A DNA stretch of 64,000 nt from Abyssalbus ytuae (lineage in GTDB: Bacteria; Bacteroidota; Bacteroidia; Flavobacteriales; Flavobacteriaceae). A model generated the notes under the pieces. That model had not been told where the DNA came from. It ran no database searches and saw only the letters and a list, made by a program, of their open reading frames with translations. The stretch spans positions 4,188,171-4,252,170 of the forward strand of contig NZ_CP094358.1 of assembly GCF_022807975.1 (NCBI RefSeq). The letters run 5' to 3'. The translations under genes were made by a program, and so were the position numbers. Shown here in pieces: positions 17,605 through 27,204 of the stretch. Position 1 is the first letter of the stretch; every line of letters starts with the position of its first letter.

Positions 17605-19002
17605 ATGAAAACAAAATATATAGATTTAATAGATCAGACTTATTATTTCCCTCAGGAAGAATTTACTTTAGAAGAAGATAAATTAAGATTTCATGGAATA
17701 GATTTAATGGAATTGGTAGAACAATACGGAGCACCCTTAAAATTCACCTACCTGCCACAAATATCCAATAACATAAAGAAAGCCAAATATTGGTTTAAAA
17801 AAGCCATGGAAAAGCATCAATATAAAGGGGCTTATCAGTATTGCTACTGTACAAAAAGCTCACATTTTGAACATGTGCTTTCCGAAGCACTTAAAAATGA
17901 TATACATATTGAAACATCCTCGGCATTTGATATCGATATTGTTAAAAACCTTATCAAAGAAGGGAAACTTTCCAAAGATAATTATGTAATATGCAATGGT
18001 TTTAAAAGAGACCAGTATATAAAAAACATAGCCGATTTAATTAACAGCAGCCATAAAAAGTGTATTCCCATTATTGATAATTATGAAGAACTCAATCTTC
18101 TAAATGAAGCCATTCACGGTAATTACAATGTGGGCATCAGGATTGCCTCGGAGGAAGAACCGAAATTTGAGTTTTATACCAGCCGCCTGGGAATTGGTTA
18201 TAAAAATATAGTTCCTTTTTATGAAAGGGAAATAGAGGAAAATGAAAAGGTAACCCTTAAAATGCTCCATTTCTTTATCAATACCGGTATAAGGGATACC
18301 TCATATTACTGGAATGAATTGCTTAAATGTTTAAAAGTATATACCGAACTAAAAAAGGTTTGCCCTACCCTGGATAGCCTTAACATAGGAGGAGGTTTTC
18401 CAATAAAAAATTCTCTTGCGTTTGAATATGACTATGAATATATAATTGATGAAATTATAAACCAGATAAAGGTAGCCTGTGAAGAAGCCGATGTGCCCGT
18501 TCCTAATATTTTTACGGAATTCGGGAGCTTTACCGTAGGTGAAAGTGGCGGGGCAATTTATGAAGTGCTCTACCAAAAAAGGCAAAATGACAGGGAAAAG
18601 TGGAATATGATTAACTCGTCATTTATAACCACCCTGCCGGATAGCTGGGCTATTAATAAGCGTTTTATAATGCTTTCAATTAACAGGTGGTTTGATGAAT
18701 ACGAAAGGGTTTTATTAGGCGGATTGACCTGCGATAGTGATGATTATTACAATAGTGAACAAAACATGAACGCAATTTATTTGCCTAAATTCAACATTAA
18801 TAAACCTTTGTATATAGGCTTTTTTAATACAGGAGCTTACCAGGAAAGTATCGGAGGATACGGAGGCCTGCAACACTGTTTAATTCCTTCTCCCAAACAT
18901 ATTTTAATAGACAGGGATGAAGAAGGGAATATAATAACCAAATTATTTTCACCACAGCAAACAGCTGAAGACTTTTTAAAAATTTTAGGTTACAATGAGT
19001 AA
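17605..19002 (+). CDS. speA: Arginine decarboxylase, short form
   Basis: 465 residues of the fold III (alanine-racemase-like) PLP decarboxylases. Lys84 in YCYCTKSSH is the expected PLP lysine; LNIGGGFPI and TEFGSFTVGESG are phosphate- and cofactor-contact stretches. It is shorter than the roughly 630-residue SpeA of E. coli and lacks its inserted domains. The product would be agmatine, matched by the overlapping agmatinase gene downstream (8-base overlap). Substrate is inferred from this context. Confidence 0.85.
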   Translation: MKTKYIDLIDQTYYFPQEEFTLEEDKLRFHGIDLMELVEQYGAPLKFTYLPQISNNIKKAKYWFKKAMEKHQYKGAYQYCYCTKSSHFEHVLSEALKNDIHIETSSAFDIDIVKNLIKEGKLSKDNYVICNGFKRDQYIKNIADLINSSHKKCIPIIDNYEELNLLNEAIHGNYNVGIRIASEEEPKFEFYTSRLGIGYKNIVPFYEREIEENEKVTLKMLHFFINTGIRDTSYYWNELLKCLKVYTELKKVCPTLDSLNIGGGFPIKNSLAFEYDYEYIIDEIINQIKVACEEADVPVPNIFTEFGSFTVGESGGAIYEVLYQKRQNDREKWNMINSSFITTLPDSWAINKRFIMLSINRWFDEYERVLLGGLTCDSDDYYNSEQNMNAIYLPKFNINKPLYIGFFNTGAYQESIGGYGGLQHCLIPSPKHILIDRDEEGNIITKLFSPQQTAEDFLKILGYNE

Positions 19003-19885
19003 AAAAACTTATGCCGGGATTTCTGAAAAATATGCCCGGTTAGACGATGCACATGTAGTGTTAATACCAGTTCCTTACGACGGAACCAGTACATGGCAAA
19101 AAGGAGCCGACAAAGGTCCTGAAGCTTTTTTGGATGCCTCTGAAAATATGGAACTTTTTGATATTGAAACACGATCCGAACCTTATAAAAAAGGAATATA
19201 TCTTGCTTCTCCTATAACCGAGAACTCTTCTCCGGAAAAAATGGTGGAAGCAGTACATAAAACCACTAAAAATTATATTAACCAGGGGAAGTTTGTTACC
19301 GTATTCGGAGGAGAACATTCAATATCTATAGGAACCATACGGGCATTTAATGACTGTTTTGATGACCTTACCGTAGTACAGCTCGATGCACATGCCGATT
19401 TAAGGCCCGAATACCAGGGAACCAAATGCAACCATGCATGTGCTGTTTACGAAGCCAGTAAAACAACTAACCTCATTCAGGTAGGTATAAGGAGCATGGA
19501 TGTTGAAGAACTTGAAAATATGGATGAAAATCAAACCTATTTTGCTCATGAGATGGTTGAAAGTGATGACTGGATGAATGATTCAATTTATCAAATGACT
19601 AAAAATGTTTTCATTACAATAGACCTGGATGCTTTTGACCCCTCCATCCTACCCTCAACAGGCACACCCGAACCGGGAGGTTTACTCTGGTATGAAACCC
19701 TTCAGTATTTAAAAAAAATATTCAAAAAGAAAAATGTAGTAGGCTTTGATATTGTTGAGTTATGCCCTAGTGAAAATGAAAAATCTTCCGATTTTTTAGC
19801 AGCTAAGTTGTATTATAAAATGCTGGCTTATAAATTTAAATATACGAACAAACAAAAACATACAGAAGATGACGAAGACGAATAA
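18995..19885 (+). CDS. speB: Agmatinase
   Basis: 296 residues of the ureohydrolase family. The binuclear Mn ligands are visible: His108 in GGEHS, Asp131/His133/Asp135 in DAHAD, and the later TIDLDAFDPS. It hydrolyses agmatine to putrescine and urea, directly following the arginine decarboxylase it overlaps. The end TPEPGGL is typical of agmatinases. The C-terminus is acidic (TEDDEDE). It overlaps the next gene by 17 bases, so three genes form one transcript. Confidence 0.92.
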   Translation: MSKKTYAGISEKYARLDDAHVVLIPVPYDGTSTWQKGADKGPEAFLDASENMELFDIETRSEPYKKGIYLASPITENSSPEKMVEAVHKTTKNYINQGKFVTVFGGEHSISIGTIRAFNDCFDDLTVVQLDAHADLRPEYQGTKCNHACAVYEASKTTNLIQVGIRSMDVEELENMDENQTYFAHEMVESDDWMNDSIYQMTKNVFITIDLDAFDPSILPSTGTPEPGGLLWYETLQYLKKIFKKKNVVGFDIVELCPSENEKSSDFLAAKLYYKMLAYKFKYTNKQKHTEDDEDE

Positions 19886-20849
19886 AGGGCCTATATCTGA
19901 CTTTATAGAAAAGTACTACCTTCATTTTAATGCGGCTGCCCTGGTAGATGCAGCCAAAGCATATGAAGAACAGCTTGATAAAGGAGCTAAAATGATGGTT
20001 ACCCTGGCAGGAGCAATGAGCACAGGGGAACTGGGCAAGATATTTGCAGAAATGATCCGGCAGGATAAGGTACAGATTATTTCATGTACAGGTGCCAATC
20101 TTGAAGAAGACATTATGAATTTAGTGGCTCACACACATTACAAAAGAGTTCCTAATTATCGCGATCTCACCCCAAAACAGGAATGGGAATTACTGGAAAA
20201 AGGCCTTAACCGGGTAACAGATACTTGTATTCCCGAAGAAGAAGCCTTTAGGCGTCTTCAAAAACATATATACAAAATATGGAAAGATGCCGATGAAAAA
20301 GGAGAAAGATATTTCCCTCATGAATTTATGTACAAAATGTTACTATCCGGGGTACTTGAAGATTATTACGAAATAGATCTCAAAGATTCGTGGATGTATG
20401 CAGCAGCCGAAAAAAACATACCTATTGTTGTGCCGGGCTGGGAAGACAGTACCATGGGTAACATTTTTGCTTCCTATGTAATAAAAGGTGAAATTAAAGC
20501 TTCGACCATGAAAAGCGGTATAGAGTATATGACATTTCTGGCAGACTGGTATGCCAAAAACTCAGGTAATGGAGTTGGCTTTTTCCAGATAGGTGGCGGT
20601 ATTGCAGGAGATTTTCCCATATGCGTGGTTCCCATGCTTTATCAGGACATGGAAATGCACGATGTTCCTTTCTGGAGCTATTTTTGTCAAATTTCCGACT
20701 CTACAACCAGCTATGGATCGTACTCTGGTGCTGTGCCCAATGAAAAAATAACCTGGGGGAAACTGGATATTGATACTCCCAAGTTCATCATAGAATCTGA
20801 TGCAACAATTGTTGCCCCATTAATATTTGCATACTTGTTGGATATGTAA
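19869..20849 (+). CDS. Deoxyhypusine-synthase-like protein
   Basis: 326 residues, clearly of the deoxyhypusine synthase family: GAMSTGELG near the N-terminus, NIPIVVPGWEDS, and TWGK with Lys298 at the place of the lysine that carries the aminobutyl intermediate. The eukaryotic GGGVVKHH stretch is here GGGIAGDFP (242-250), so the His pair used in deprotonation is replaced by Asp-Phe. Eukaryotic eIF5A is absent in bacteria, and some bacterial relatives make homospermidine or other polyamines. Its overlap with speB suggests it uses putrescine or agmatine. Family sure, reaction unknown. Confidence 0.85.
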   Translation: MTKTNKGPISDFIEKYYLHFNAAALVDAAKAYEEQLDKGAKMMVTLAGAMSTGELGKIFAEMIRQDKVQIISCTGANLEEDIMNLVAHTHYKRVPNYRDLTPKQEWELLEKGLNRVTDTCIPEEEAFRRLQKHIYKIWKDADEKGERYFPHEFMYKMLLSGVLEDYYEIDLKDSWMYAAAEKNIPIVVPGWEDSTMGNIFASYVIKGEIKASTMKSGIEYMTFLADWYAKNSGNGVGFFQIGGGIAGDFPICVVPMLYQDMEMHDVPFWSYFCQISDSTTSYGSYSGAVPNEKITWGKLDIDTPKFIIESDATIVAPLIFAYLLDM

Positions 20850-20937
20850 AAAAAATATGTAAATATTTGCGATTATAATTCTTTTTAATTTAAATTTAAA
20901 ATATCCTAATAAACCTATTTAACATCCTTTAAACTAT

Positions 20938-21243
20938 ATGAAACGGGTTATTGTTGACTATAAGAAACTTAATAATGAAATTTTATCTCTCCTGGTAGAG
21001 AAATTCCCTGACGGATATGGTGATGACGATATCATAAGTTTCAAAAATATGCATGGCGAAACTGTAGAAGCAGTTGAAGTAAGAACAGATGATACCATAT
21101 ATTTGGTAAAAGTAAGTACTAAATTAGCCTCATCAATGGACAATTTCTCTGATGATGATGATGATTTCACTTCTCCTGACGATGACATTACTTCTGATAA
21201 ACTGGAAATACCGGAAGAAGAAAATGAAGATGATGACGATTAA
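20938..21243 (+). CDS. Small acidic protein of unknown function
   Basis: 101 residues with a compact N-terminal part (about 1-65, ending in YLVKVSTKL) and an Asp/Glu-rich tail after residue 70 in which acidic residues dominate. No motif is recognised. It lies 88 bases after the deoxyhypusine-synthase-like gene and is closed by a terminator, so it may be the last gene of the polyamine run. Confidence 0.6.
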   Translation: MKRVIVDYKKLNNEILSLLVEKFPDGYGDDDIISFKNMHGETVEAVEVRTDDTIYLVKVSTKLASSMDNFSDDDDDFTSPDDDITSDKLEIPEEENEDDDD

Positions 21244-21253
21244 ACTAAAATAT

Positions 21254-21282
21254 AAAAGGGGGTTTTTAACCCTCTTTTTTTA
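21254..21282 (+). terminator. Terminator after the acidic protein gene
   Basis: A 10-bp stem with one G-U pair (21254-21263 with 21267-21276) around a 3-base loop is followed by T residues. It lies 10 bases past the stop. Confidence 0.8.
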
Positions 21283-21461
21283 TTCGTAAGGTTTTAACAG
21301 AAAAAGCCCTGTCTACGCTTTTACTGAATTAATATAACTCCCATTTTGCAGTTTGTATAAAACCTCTCTTTCATCCTTTTCAAATTTATTCCTTCAGGAT
21401 AGTGACCAGCTTCTCCTATTCCTCCCCTATTCCTTACCCCTTCTCTTCAAATTTACAAAAC

Positions 21462-21473
21462 TGATATAAGTCA
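21462..21473 (+). promoter_or_regulatory. CRP/FNR-type site upstream of the rnf operon
   Basis: TGA-TATAAG-TCA lies 58 bases before the rseC-like start. The rest of 21283-21531 holds only pyrimidine-rich text. A weak -7 (TAATTTCA at 21498-21505) would put the site centre near -41, the usual place for an activator. The same spacing recurs at 34041-34052 and 40735-40746. Confidence 0.45.
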
Positions 21474-21531
21474 TATAATTGCTAAAGTGAATGTTTTAAT
21501 TTCATCCGGTGAAACATAAATAGCATGATTT

Positions 21532-21960
21532 ATGACCCCAGCACAATCAAATAGCGACGTTTTTGTTCACTCCGGAGTGATCTCCAAAATAAGAGGCAAT
21601 TCGGTAATTGTCTCCCTCAAAGAGAATGTGCATTGTGAGTCATGCCGGGCTAAAGGAGTTTGCGGCGTATCCGATTCAGGCTCAAAACAAATTGAAGTCT
21701 TTAATTCTAATGATTCATTTATGCTCAACGAAAATGTAAATATAATTTTAAAGAAAGAATTGGGCTTTAAAGCAGTAGTCTGGGCATATATTATTCCTTT
21801 CTTTTTACTTTTTGTTGTAATGATAATCTCGTCAAAATATTATGAAGAATGGGTGGCAGGATTATTGGCATTAGGAGTATTGATTCCTTATTATTTTGTT
21901 CTTTACTTCCTGAAAGATTCATTCCGTAAAGTCTTTAATGCCAGTATTAAAAAAACATAA
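21532..21960 (+). CDS. RseC/MucC-like membrane protein, first gene of the rnf run
   Basis: 142 residues: a soluble N-terminal part with Cys35, Cys38 and Cys44 (CESCRAKGVC), then two hydrophobic helices at about 78-100 and 108-128. This matches SoxR-reducing-system RseC family proteins, often encoded with Rnf. The likely role is a redox-linked accessory of the complex. It starts at ATG 21532 and is followed 5 bases later by rnfB. Confidence 0.8.
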   Translation: MTPAQSNSDVFVHSGVISKIRGNSVIVSLKENVHCESCRAKGVCGVSDSGSKQIEVFNSNDSFMLNENVNIILKKELGFKAVVWAYIIPFFLLFVVMIISSKYYEEWVAGLLALGVLIPYYFVLYFLKDSFRKVFNASIKKT

Positions 21961-21965
21961 CTAAA

Positions 21966-22856
21966 ATGACAGAATCAATTTTAAATAGTGTTCTTTTACT
22001 AAGTTCCCTGGGTACTACATCGGCCATAGTGTTGTTCGTCGTATCAAAGAAATTTCATGTTTATGAAAATCCTTTAATAGGCGATATTGAAGAAATATTA
22101 CCGGCAGCAAACTGTGGAGGATGTGGTTCACCGGGATGTAAAGCTTTTGCAGAAAAGCTAGTAAACAGTGAAGATATTTCTGAACTTTTTTGTCCGGTGG
22201 GAGGAAATGAAGTCATGAAACTTGTGGCAGAAAAGTTAGGTAAAGAAGTAGCAGAGAAAGATCCTACCGTAGCAGTTGTAAGATGTCAGGGAAGTTGTGA
22301 AGTAAGGCCAAAAACAACCGAATACCAGGGACCCAAATCGTGTGCAATATCATCATTAATATATAGTGGTGAAACCGATTGCCAATACGGTTGTTTGGGG
22401 GATGGCGATTGTGTGGCCGCCTGTCAGTTTGATGCCATGTATATGGATGAAACCACAGGTTTGCCGGTAGTCATAACAGATAAATGTACCTCATGCGGGG
22501 CCTGTGTAGACGCTTGCCCGAGAGACATTATCGAAATGAGGCCAAAACATAAAAGAGACTTAAAAGTTTTTATAGGATGCCTTAATGAAGATAAAGGCGG
22601 TATTGCTAAAAAAGCCTGCTCGGTAGCATGTATAGGTTGTTCTAAATGTGTAGATGCCTGTCCTAAAGATGCTATTACCATGAATAACAATCTGGCTTAT
22701 ATAGATCCGGTTTTATGTACCCTCTGCAGAAAATGTGTTCCGGTATGTCCTACCAATTCTATTATTGAAACGAATTTCCCGCCCAGAAAAGAAAAAAAGG
22801 TTGAAGCAGCACCAGCAGCAAAAGTTGAATCCATAACTCCAAGAACCAATGCTTAA
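21966..22856 (+). CDS. rnfB: Rnf complex subunit B (iron-sulfur protein)
   Basis: 296 residues. One N-terminal membrane helix (about 5-25) is followed by the Fe-S domain with Cys50, Cys53, Cys58 and Cys76, then several CxxCxxCxxxC clusters including CTSCGACVDACP, CIGCSKCVDACP and CTLCRKCVPVCP. It passes electrons from reduced ferredoxin into the Rnf complex. The C-terminus is rich in Ala, Lys and Glu. It overlaps rnfC by 8 bases. Confidence 0.95.
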   Translation: MTESILNSVLLLSSLGTTSAIVLFVVSKKFHVYENPLIGDIEEILPAANCGGCGSPGCKAFAEKLVNSEDISELFCPVGGNEVMKLVAEKLGKEVAEKDPTVAVVRCQGSCEVRPKTTEYQGPKSCAISSLIYSGETDCQYGCLGDGDCVAACQFDAMYMDETTGLPVVITDKCTSCGACVDACPRDIIEMRPKHKRDLKVFIGCLNEDKGGIAKKACSVACIGCSKCVDACPKDAITMNNNLAYIDPVLCTLCRKCVPVCPTNSIIETNFPPRKEKKVEAAPAAKVESITPRTNA

Positions 22857-24177
22857 AACATTTCCTAAGGGAGGTGTTCATCCTCCTGAAAATAAAATAA
22901 CCTTTAATAAGCAAATAAAAAGAATGTCCCTGCCCAAGGCAGTGTATGTTCCTATTTCTCAACATATAGGAATCCCCTCAGAAATAGTTGTAGAAGTAAA
23001 AGAGAAAGTTGAAAAAGGCCAGGTCATAGCAAAATCAGGAGGGTATGTTTCGTCCAATATACATTCACCTGTAGCAGGCGTGGTAACAAAACTTGACAAA
23101 ATAATAGATACCAGCGGTTACAAAAAACAATGTATTGTGATAAGAACCGATCTTAAAGACGAATCAAACCTGGAAGAAAAAGAATATTTGCTAAAAAAAG
23201 AAATAACCTCACCACCTCATGAAATACTGCAACGCATTACTGATTATGGAATTGTAGGGTTAGGCGGAGCTACTTTTCCATCACATGTTAAACTCAATAT
23301 AAAAGAAGGAAAAAAGATTGATTATTTGATTTTGAACGGAGTTGAATGTGAACCTTACCTTACTGCAGACCACAGGTTAATGCTGGAAAAAGCAGAAGAA
23401 ATAATAGTAGGTATTAAAATCTTAAAATATGCCTTGAATATTGATAAGGCTATAATTGGCATAGAGAATAATAAAACTGATGCTATAGACAGGTTAAAGA
23501 GGTTAACCAAGGAAGAAAAAGGTATTCAGGTAGCCGCCCTGCAGGTAAAATATCCCCAGGGAAGTGAAAAACAACTGGTAAAAGCTTTGATAAAACGGGA
23601 AGTCCCTAAAAACGGATTACCTCTTGATGTTGGGGTAATTGTGCATAATGTAGGAACCATTTTTGCTATTTACCAGGCTATACAACACAATATACCCCTA
23701 ACAGAGCGTGTAGTAACCGTTACCGGTAAAAAACTGGAAAACCCTTCTAATTTTTGGGTAAAAATAGGGACTCCGATTAGTGATTTGATTAATGAAGTAG
23801 GAGGTTTGCCCGAAGGCACCCGTAAAATTTTAAATGGAGGGCCTATGATGGGGAAAGCTATCAAAAACACCGATGTGCCTGTAACCAAAGGAACCTCGGG
23901 GATTGTGATCATTCATGAAGAAGAAGCCAGCCGGGGCGAACCTCAAAATTGCATAAGGTGTGGTGAATGTGTATCAGTATGCCCCATGGGTTTAGAGCCT
24001 CACTTATTAATGAATTTAACCGAAAAAGGAATGTATGAAAAGGCTGCATATGAAGATATACTTACATGTATCGAATGTGGCTCGTGTAGCTATGTGTGTC
24101 CTTCCAACAGGCCTTTATTAGATTATATAAGATTTGGAAAAAGTATTGTTAAAAAGTTAGAAACAGCCAAAAATTAA
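22849..24177 (+). CDS. rnfC: Rnf complex subunit C
   Basis: 442 residues. The N-terminal barrel-sandwich is followed by an NADH/FMN-binding domain like that of complex I NuoF (GLGGATFPSHVKL near residue 140), then two 4Fe-4S motifs, CIRCGECVSVCP and CIECGSCSYVCP. It is the NAD-facing subunit of the ferredoxin:NAD oxidoreductase. It lacks the long Ala/Lys-rich tail of the E. coli protein. It lies 1 base before rnfD. Confidence 0.95.
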   Translation: MLKTFPKGGVHPPENKITFNKQIKRMSLPKAVYVPISQHIGIPSEIVVEVKEKVEKGQVIAKSGGYVSSNIHSPVAGVVTKLDKIIDTSGYKKQCIVIRTDLKDESNLEEKEYLLKKEITSPPHEILQRITDYGIVGLGGATFPSHVKLNIKEGKKIDYLILNGVECEPYLTADHRLMLEKAEEIIVGIKILKYALNIDKAIIGIENNKTDAIDRLKRLTKEEKGIQVAALQVKYPQGSEKQLVKALIKREVPKNGLPLDVGVIVHNVGTIFAIYQAIQHNIPLTERVVTVTGKKLENPSNFWVKIGTPISDLINEVGGLPEGTRKILNGGPMMGKAIKNTDVPVTKGTSGIVIIHEEEASRGEPQNCIRCGECVSVCPMGLEPHLLMNLTEKGMYEKAAYEDILTCIECGSCSYVCPSNRPLLDYIRFGKSIVKKLETAKN

Positions 24178-24178
24178 T

Positions 24179-25189
24179 ATGAACAATCCCAAAATAATAG
24201 TATCAGCTTCACCTCATGTTCATTCTGACAGAACCTCAAAAAAAATAATGTACGATGTGGTTTTTGCTCTCATTCCGGCCTTTTTAATTTCTTTATATGT
24301 ATTTGGAATAGGAGCATTTGTTTTAACCTTAGTTGCGGTTATTTCCTGTTTATTATTTGAATATTTAATTCAGAAGTATATTTTAAAAACCAATGTAACC
24401 ATAGGAGATGGTTCAGCATTAATAACCGGAATTTTACTGGCTTTTAATCTGCCATCCTCCCTCCCGCTCTGGATGGTTGTGGTAGGTAGTTTTGTAGCCA
24501 TAGGCATTGCTAAACTTTCGTTTGGAGGATTAGGCTATAACATTTTTAATCCGGCTCTTATTGGCCGGGTTTTTTTATTAGTCTCTTTTCCTGTACAAAT
24601 GACCATGTGGCCAACAGCCTTCGAAAATAATACTACTATTGTAGATGCAATATCCGGTGCCACTCCCCTGGGAGCAATAAAAGAAGGACTTATGTTTGGA
24701 GAAACAATGACACAAATAAGCTCTAAACTCCCTTCAAATACCGATATGCTGTTAGGGTTTACCGGGGGATCGCTGGGTGAAATGTCAGCCATTGCCCTGA
24801 TATTAGGAGGTTTGTTTTTAATAATAAGAAAAGTTATTACGTGGCATATTCCGGTAATAATGCTGGCTACCATAGGCATAATGACCGGTATTTTTTGGAT
24901 CGTTGATCCCGAACAATATGCAACCCCCCTGCTTCACTTACTCTCCGGGGGTGCAATTTTAGGTGCCTTCTTTATGGCAACAGATTTGGTTACCAGCCCG
25001 GTTACAAAAAAAGGTATGGTAGTATTTGCCATAGGGATAGGTATAATAACAGGGGTTATACGGCTTTTCGGGTCATATCCCGAGGGCGTATCATTTGCCA
25101 TATTAATAATGAATGCTTTTGTTCCGCTTATAAATACATATTTTAAACCCAGAAGGTTCGGAGCAAAGATTAAATCTAAAATTGTATAG
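24179..25189 (+). CDS. rnfD: Rnf complex subunit D (membrane flavoprotein)
   Basis: 336 residues with about nine hydrophobic helices. The periplasmic flavin attachment motif SGAT is at residues 159-162, with Thr162 expected to carry FMN. It forms the membrane core with RnfA and RnfE that couples electron flow to ion movement. It is 2 bases from rnfG. Confidence 0.95.
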   Translation: MNNPKIIVSASPHVHSDRTSKKIMYDVVFALIPAFLISLYVFGIGAFVLTLVAVISCLLFEYLIQKYILKTNVTIGDGSALITGILLAFNLPSSLPLWMVVVGSFVAIGIAKLSFGGLGYNIFNPALIGRVFLLVSFPVQMTMWPTAFENNTTIVDAISGATPLGAIKEGLMFGETMTQISSKLPSNTDMLLGFTGGSLGEMSAIALILGGLFLIIRKVITWHIPVIMLATIGIMTGIFWIVDPEQYATPLLHLLSGGAILGAFFMATDLVTSPVTKKGMVVFAIGIGIITGVIRLFGSYPEGVSFAILIMNAFVPLINTYFKPRRFGAKIKSKIV

Positions 25190-25191
25190 AA

Positions 25192-25785
25192 ATGAGCAAG
25201 AAAGAATCTACTTTTTTTAATATGGTTATATCCTTGCTGGTCATAACATTGGTATCCGGATTTTCTCTGGGTTTTGTCAATGATTTAACCCTGGAACCCA
25301 AAGCCAAAGCTAAACTTGCACAAAAGGTGAATGCCCTGCAATCGGTTTTACCTGAATTTGATAATGATCCTATTGCTGATGTGATCCGGTTTAAAGTTGC
25401 GCAAGTGGCAGACAGTGTAGAAGTTTATCCTGCATTTAAAAATAAAGAATTTGTAGGTGCTGCCGTAATAGGAAGCTCTGAAAGAGGCTATAACGGATTG
25501 GTTAAAATAATGGTAGGTTTTAAACCGGACGGTAGTATTAAGAACATCATCGTTCTCGAACAAAAGGAAACCCCCGGTTTAGGCACCAAAATGAAAAGTG
25601 AAAATTTTTTACAACAATTCAGGGATAAAAACCCTTCCGGTTTTAAATTGAAAGTTAAAAAAGATGGCGGAGATGTAGATGCCCTTACCGGTGCTACCAT
25701 AACTACACGGGCTTTTACAGAATCGGCTCAAATGGCATACGATGAATTTATGAATAATATGGCAATAATAACAAAGCCAGACTAA
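25192..25785 (+). CDS. rnfG: Rnf complex subunit G (FMN-binding)
   Basis: 197 residues with an N-terminal membrane anchor (about 10-28) and an extracytoplasmic FMN-binding domain. The motif ALTGAT-IT near the C-terminus puts the flavinylated Thr at residue 169. A middle segment, EQKETPGLGTKM, is typical of the RnfG/NqrC family. A flavin transferase (ApbE) is needed for this attachment, and none is in the window. Confidence 0.94.
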   Translation: MSKKESTFFNMVISLLVITLVSGFSLGFVNDLTLEPKAKAKLAQKVNALQSVLPEFDNDPIADVIRFKVAQVADSVEVYPAFKNKEFVGAAVIGSSERGYNGLVKIMVGFKPDGSIKNIIVLEQKETPGLGTKMKSENFLQQFRDKNPSGFKLKVKKDGGDVDALTGATITTRAFTESAQMAYDEFMNNMAIITKPD

Positions 25786-25795
25786 ATGAAAATTT

Positions 25796-26401
25796 ATGGC
25801 GACTACAATTAATCAGAAACAAAACTTTTTAAAAGGTATTATAAAAGAAAATCCGGTTTTTGTAATGCTGTTGGGTATGTGCCCTACTTTAGGCGTCACA
25901 TCATCTGCATTTAACGGATTAGGAATGGGAATAGCCACTTTATTTGTATTACTCATGTCAAACATTGTGGTATCGCTCGTTAAATCCCAGATTCCTGCCA
26001 AAGTACGTATTCCGGCCTTTATAATCATCATAGCATCTTTTGTAACGGTAGTAGAAATGGTTCTGGAAGCTTTCATTCCTTTTTTATATGAGCAATTAGG
26101 TATTTTTATCCCTCTTATTGTGGTAAACTGCTTAATATTGGGGAGAGCTGAAGCATTCGCTTCAAAAAATACCCTGTTATCTTCAATCCTGGATGCCTTG
26201 GGAATGGGATTAGGATTTGTAATAGCGTTGACAGTATTAGGTGCTGTGCGTGAAATATTAGGAAACGGAAGTTTTTTTGATATGAAATTCATTCCTGAAA
26301 ACTATAATACCTTTATATTGTTTATCCTCCCTCCCGGTGCATTCATAGCCCTGGCTTACTTAACAGTTATTTTTAATAAAATAACCATGAAAATCAATTA
26401 A
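25796..26401 (+). CDS. rnfE: Rnf complex subunit E
   Basis: 201 residues, six predicted helices, with NPVFVMLLGMCPTLGVTSSA and VNCLILGRAEAFA as family signatures. The conserved Cys in MCP and NC are at the positions where the RnfA/RnfE pair binds a membrane iron-sulfur centre. It starts 10 bases after rnfG and is followed 3 bases later by rnfA. Confidence 0.95.
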   Translation: MATTINQKQNFLKGIIKENPVFVMLLGMCPTLGVTSSAFNGLGMGIATLFVLLMSNIVVSLVKSQIPAKVRIPAFIIIIASFVTVVEMVLEAFIPFLYEQLGIFIPLIVVNCLILGRAEAFASKNTLLSSILDALGMGLGFVIALTVLGAVREILGNGSFFDMKFIPENYNTFILFILPPGAFIALAYLTVIFNKITMKIN

Positions 26402-26404
26402 CCA

Positions 26405-26980
26405 ATGGAATACATTTTAATACTCATAGCCGCTGTTTTTGTTAACAATATTGTACTATCTCAATTTCTTGGTATTTGTCCGTTTCTTGGGGTGTCAAAC
26501 AAAGTTTCTACTTCAGTCGGCATGGCCGGGGCAGTATTGTTTGTAATGACAATTGCTACTACGGTAACCTATTTATTACATGAATATGTTTTAGTACCAA
26601 GCGGATTGGATTACTTAAGAACCATCACCTTTATTCTGGTAATAGCTGCCCTGGTGCAAATGGTAGAAATAGTTATAAAAAAGGTAAGTCCGCCGCTTTA
26701 TCAGGCATTGGGGGTATTCTTGCCGTTAATTACCACAAACTGTGCAGTTTTAGGTGTAGCCATTTTAGCCCTGGGGTTGGATAATGGTAATTTACTAAAA
26801 GCTGTATTTTTTGCTATTTCCAATTCTATAGGATTCTCCCTGGCTTTAATTCTTTTTGCCAGCATACGGGAGTATCTGGAACTTGCTAATATACCTGAAG
26901 GAATGAAAGGTGTCCCTATTAATCTGTTGGTAGCAGGATTATTATCTTTAGCCTTTTTAGGGTTTGCAGGGTTAGTTTAA
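26405..26980 (+). CDS. rnfA: Rnf complex subunit A
   Basis: 191 residues with six helices. LGICPFLGVSNK and TTNCAVLGVAIL are the paired Cys-containing motifs that pseudo-symmetrically match those in RnfE. It completes the B-C-D-G-E-A set, so all six Rnf subunits are present and intact. Confidence 0.95.
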   Translation: MEYILILIAAVFVNNIVLSQFLGICPFLGVSNKVSTSVGMAGAVLFVMTIATTVTYLLHEYVLVPSGLDYLRTITFILVIAALVQMVEIVIKKVSPPLYQALGVFLPLITTNCAVLGVAILALGLDNGNLLKAVFFAISNSIGFSLALILFASIREYLELANIPEGMKGVPINLLVAGLLSLAFLGFAGLV

Positions 26981-27039
26981 CCAAGTATCATATAATCGTA
27001 TAACACCACTTTGTAACCAAAATATAAATACAATGGAGA

Positions 27040-27080
27040 ATATTGTCAGTGGACAATATGCCTTTTCTTCTTGAAGAAAA
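27040..27080 (+). terminator. Two adjacent hairpins after the rnf operon
   Basis: A perfect 8-bp inverted repeat with loop AGTG (27040-27047 with 27052-27059) is followed by a second 8-bp one with a 2-base gap (27063-27070 with 27073-27080). They start 60 bases past the rnfA stop. Neither has a strong T tract, so they could be terminators or RNA 3'-end stabilisers. Confidence 0.45.
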
Positions 27081-27204
27081 ATGGGATTATACCCTACAGT
27101 GTTGATTAAATTTAAAAGTAAAAATGATTTTAATAATTGGTATAATTCTGATGAAACACAGAGATACTGGTACACAGATTAAAAACGGCTGAGTGTCAAA
27201 GGGA

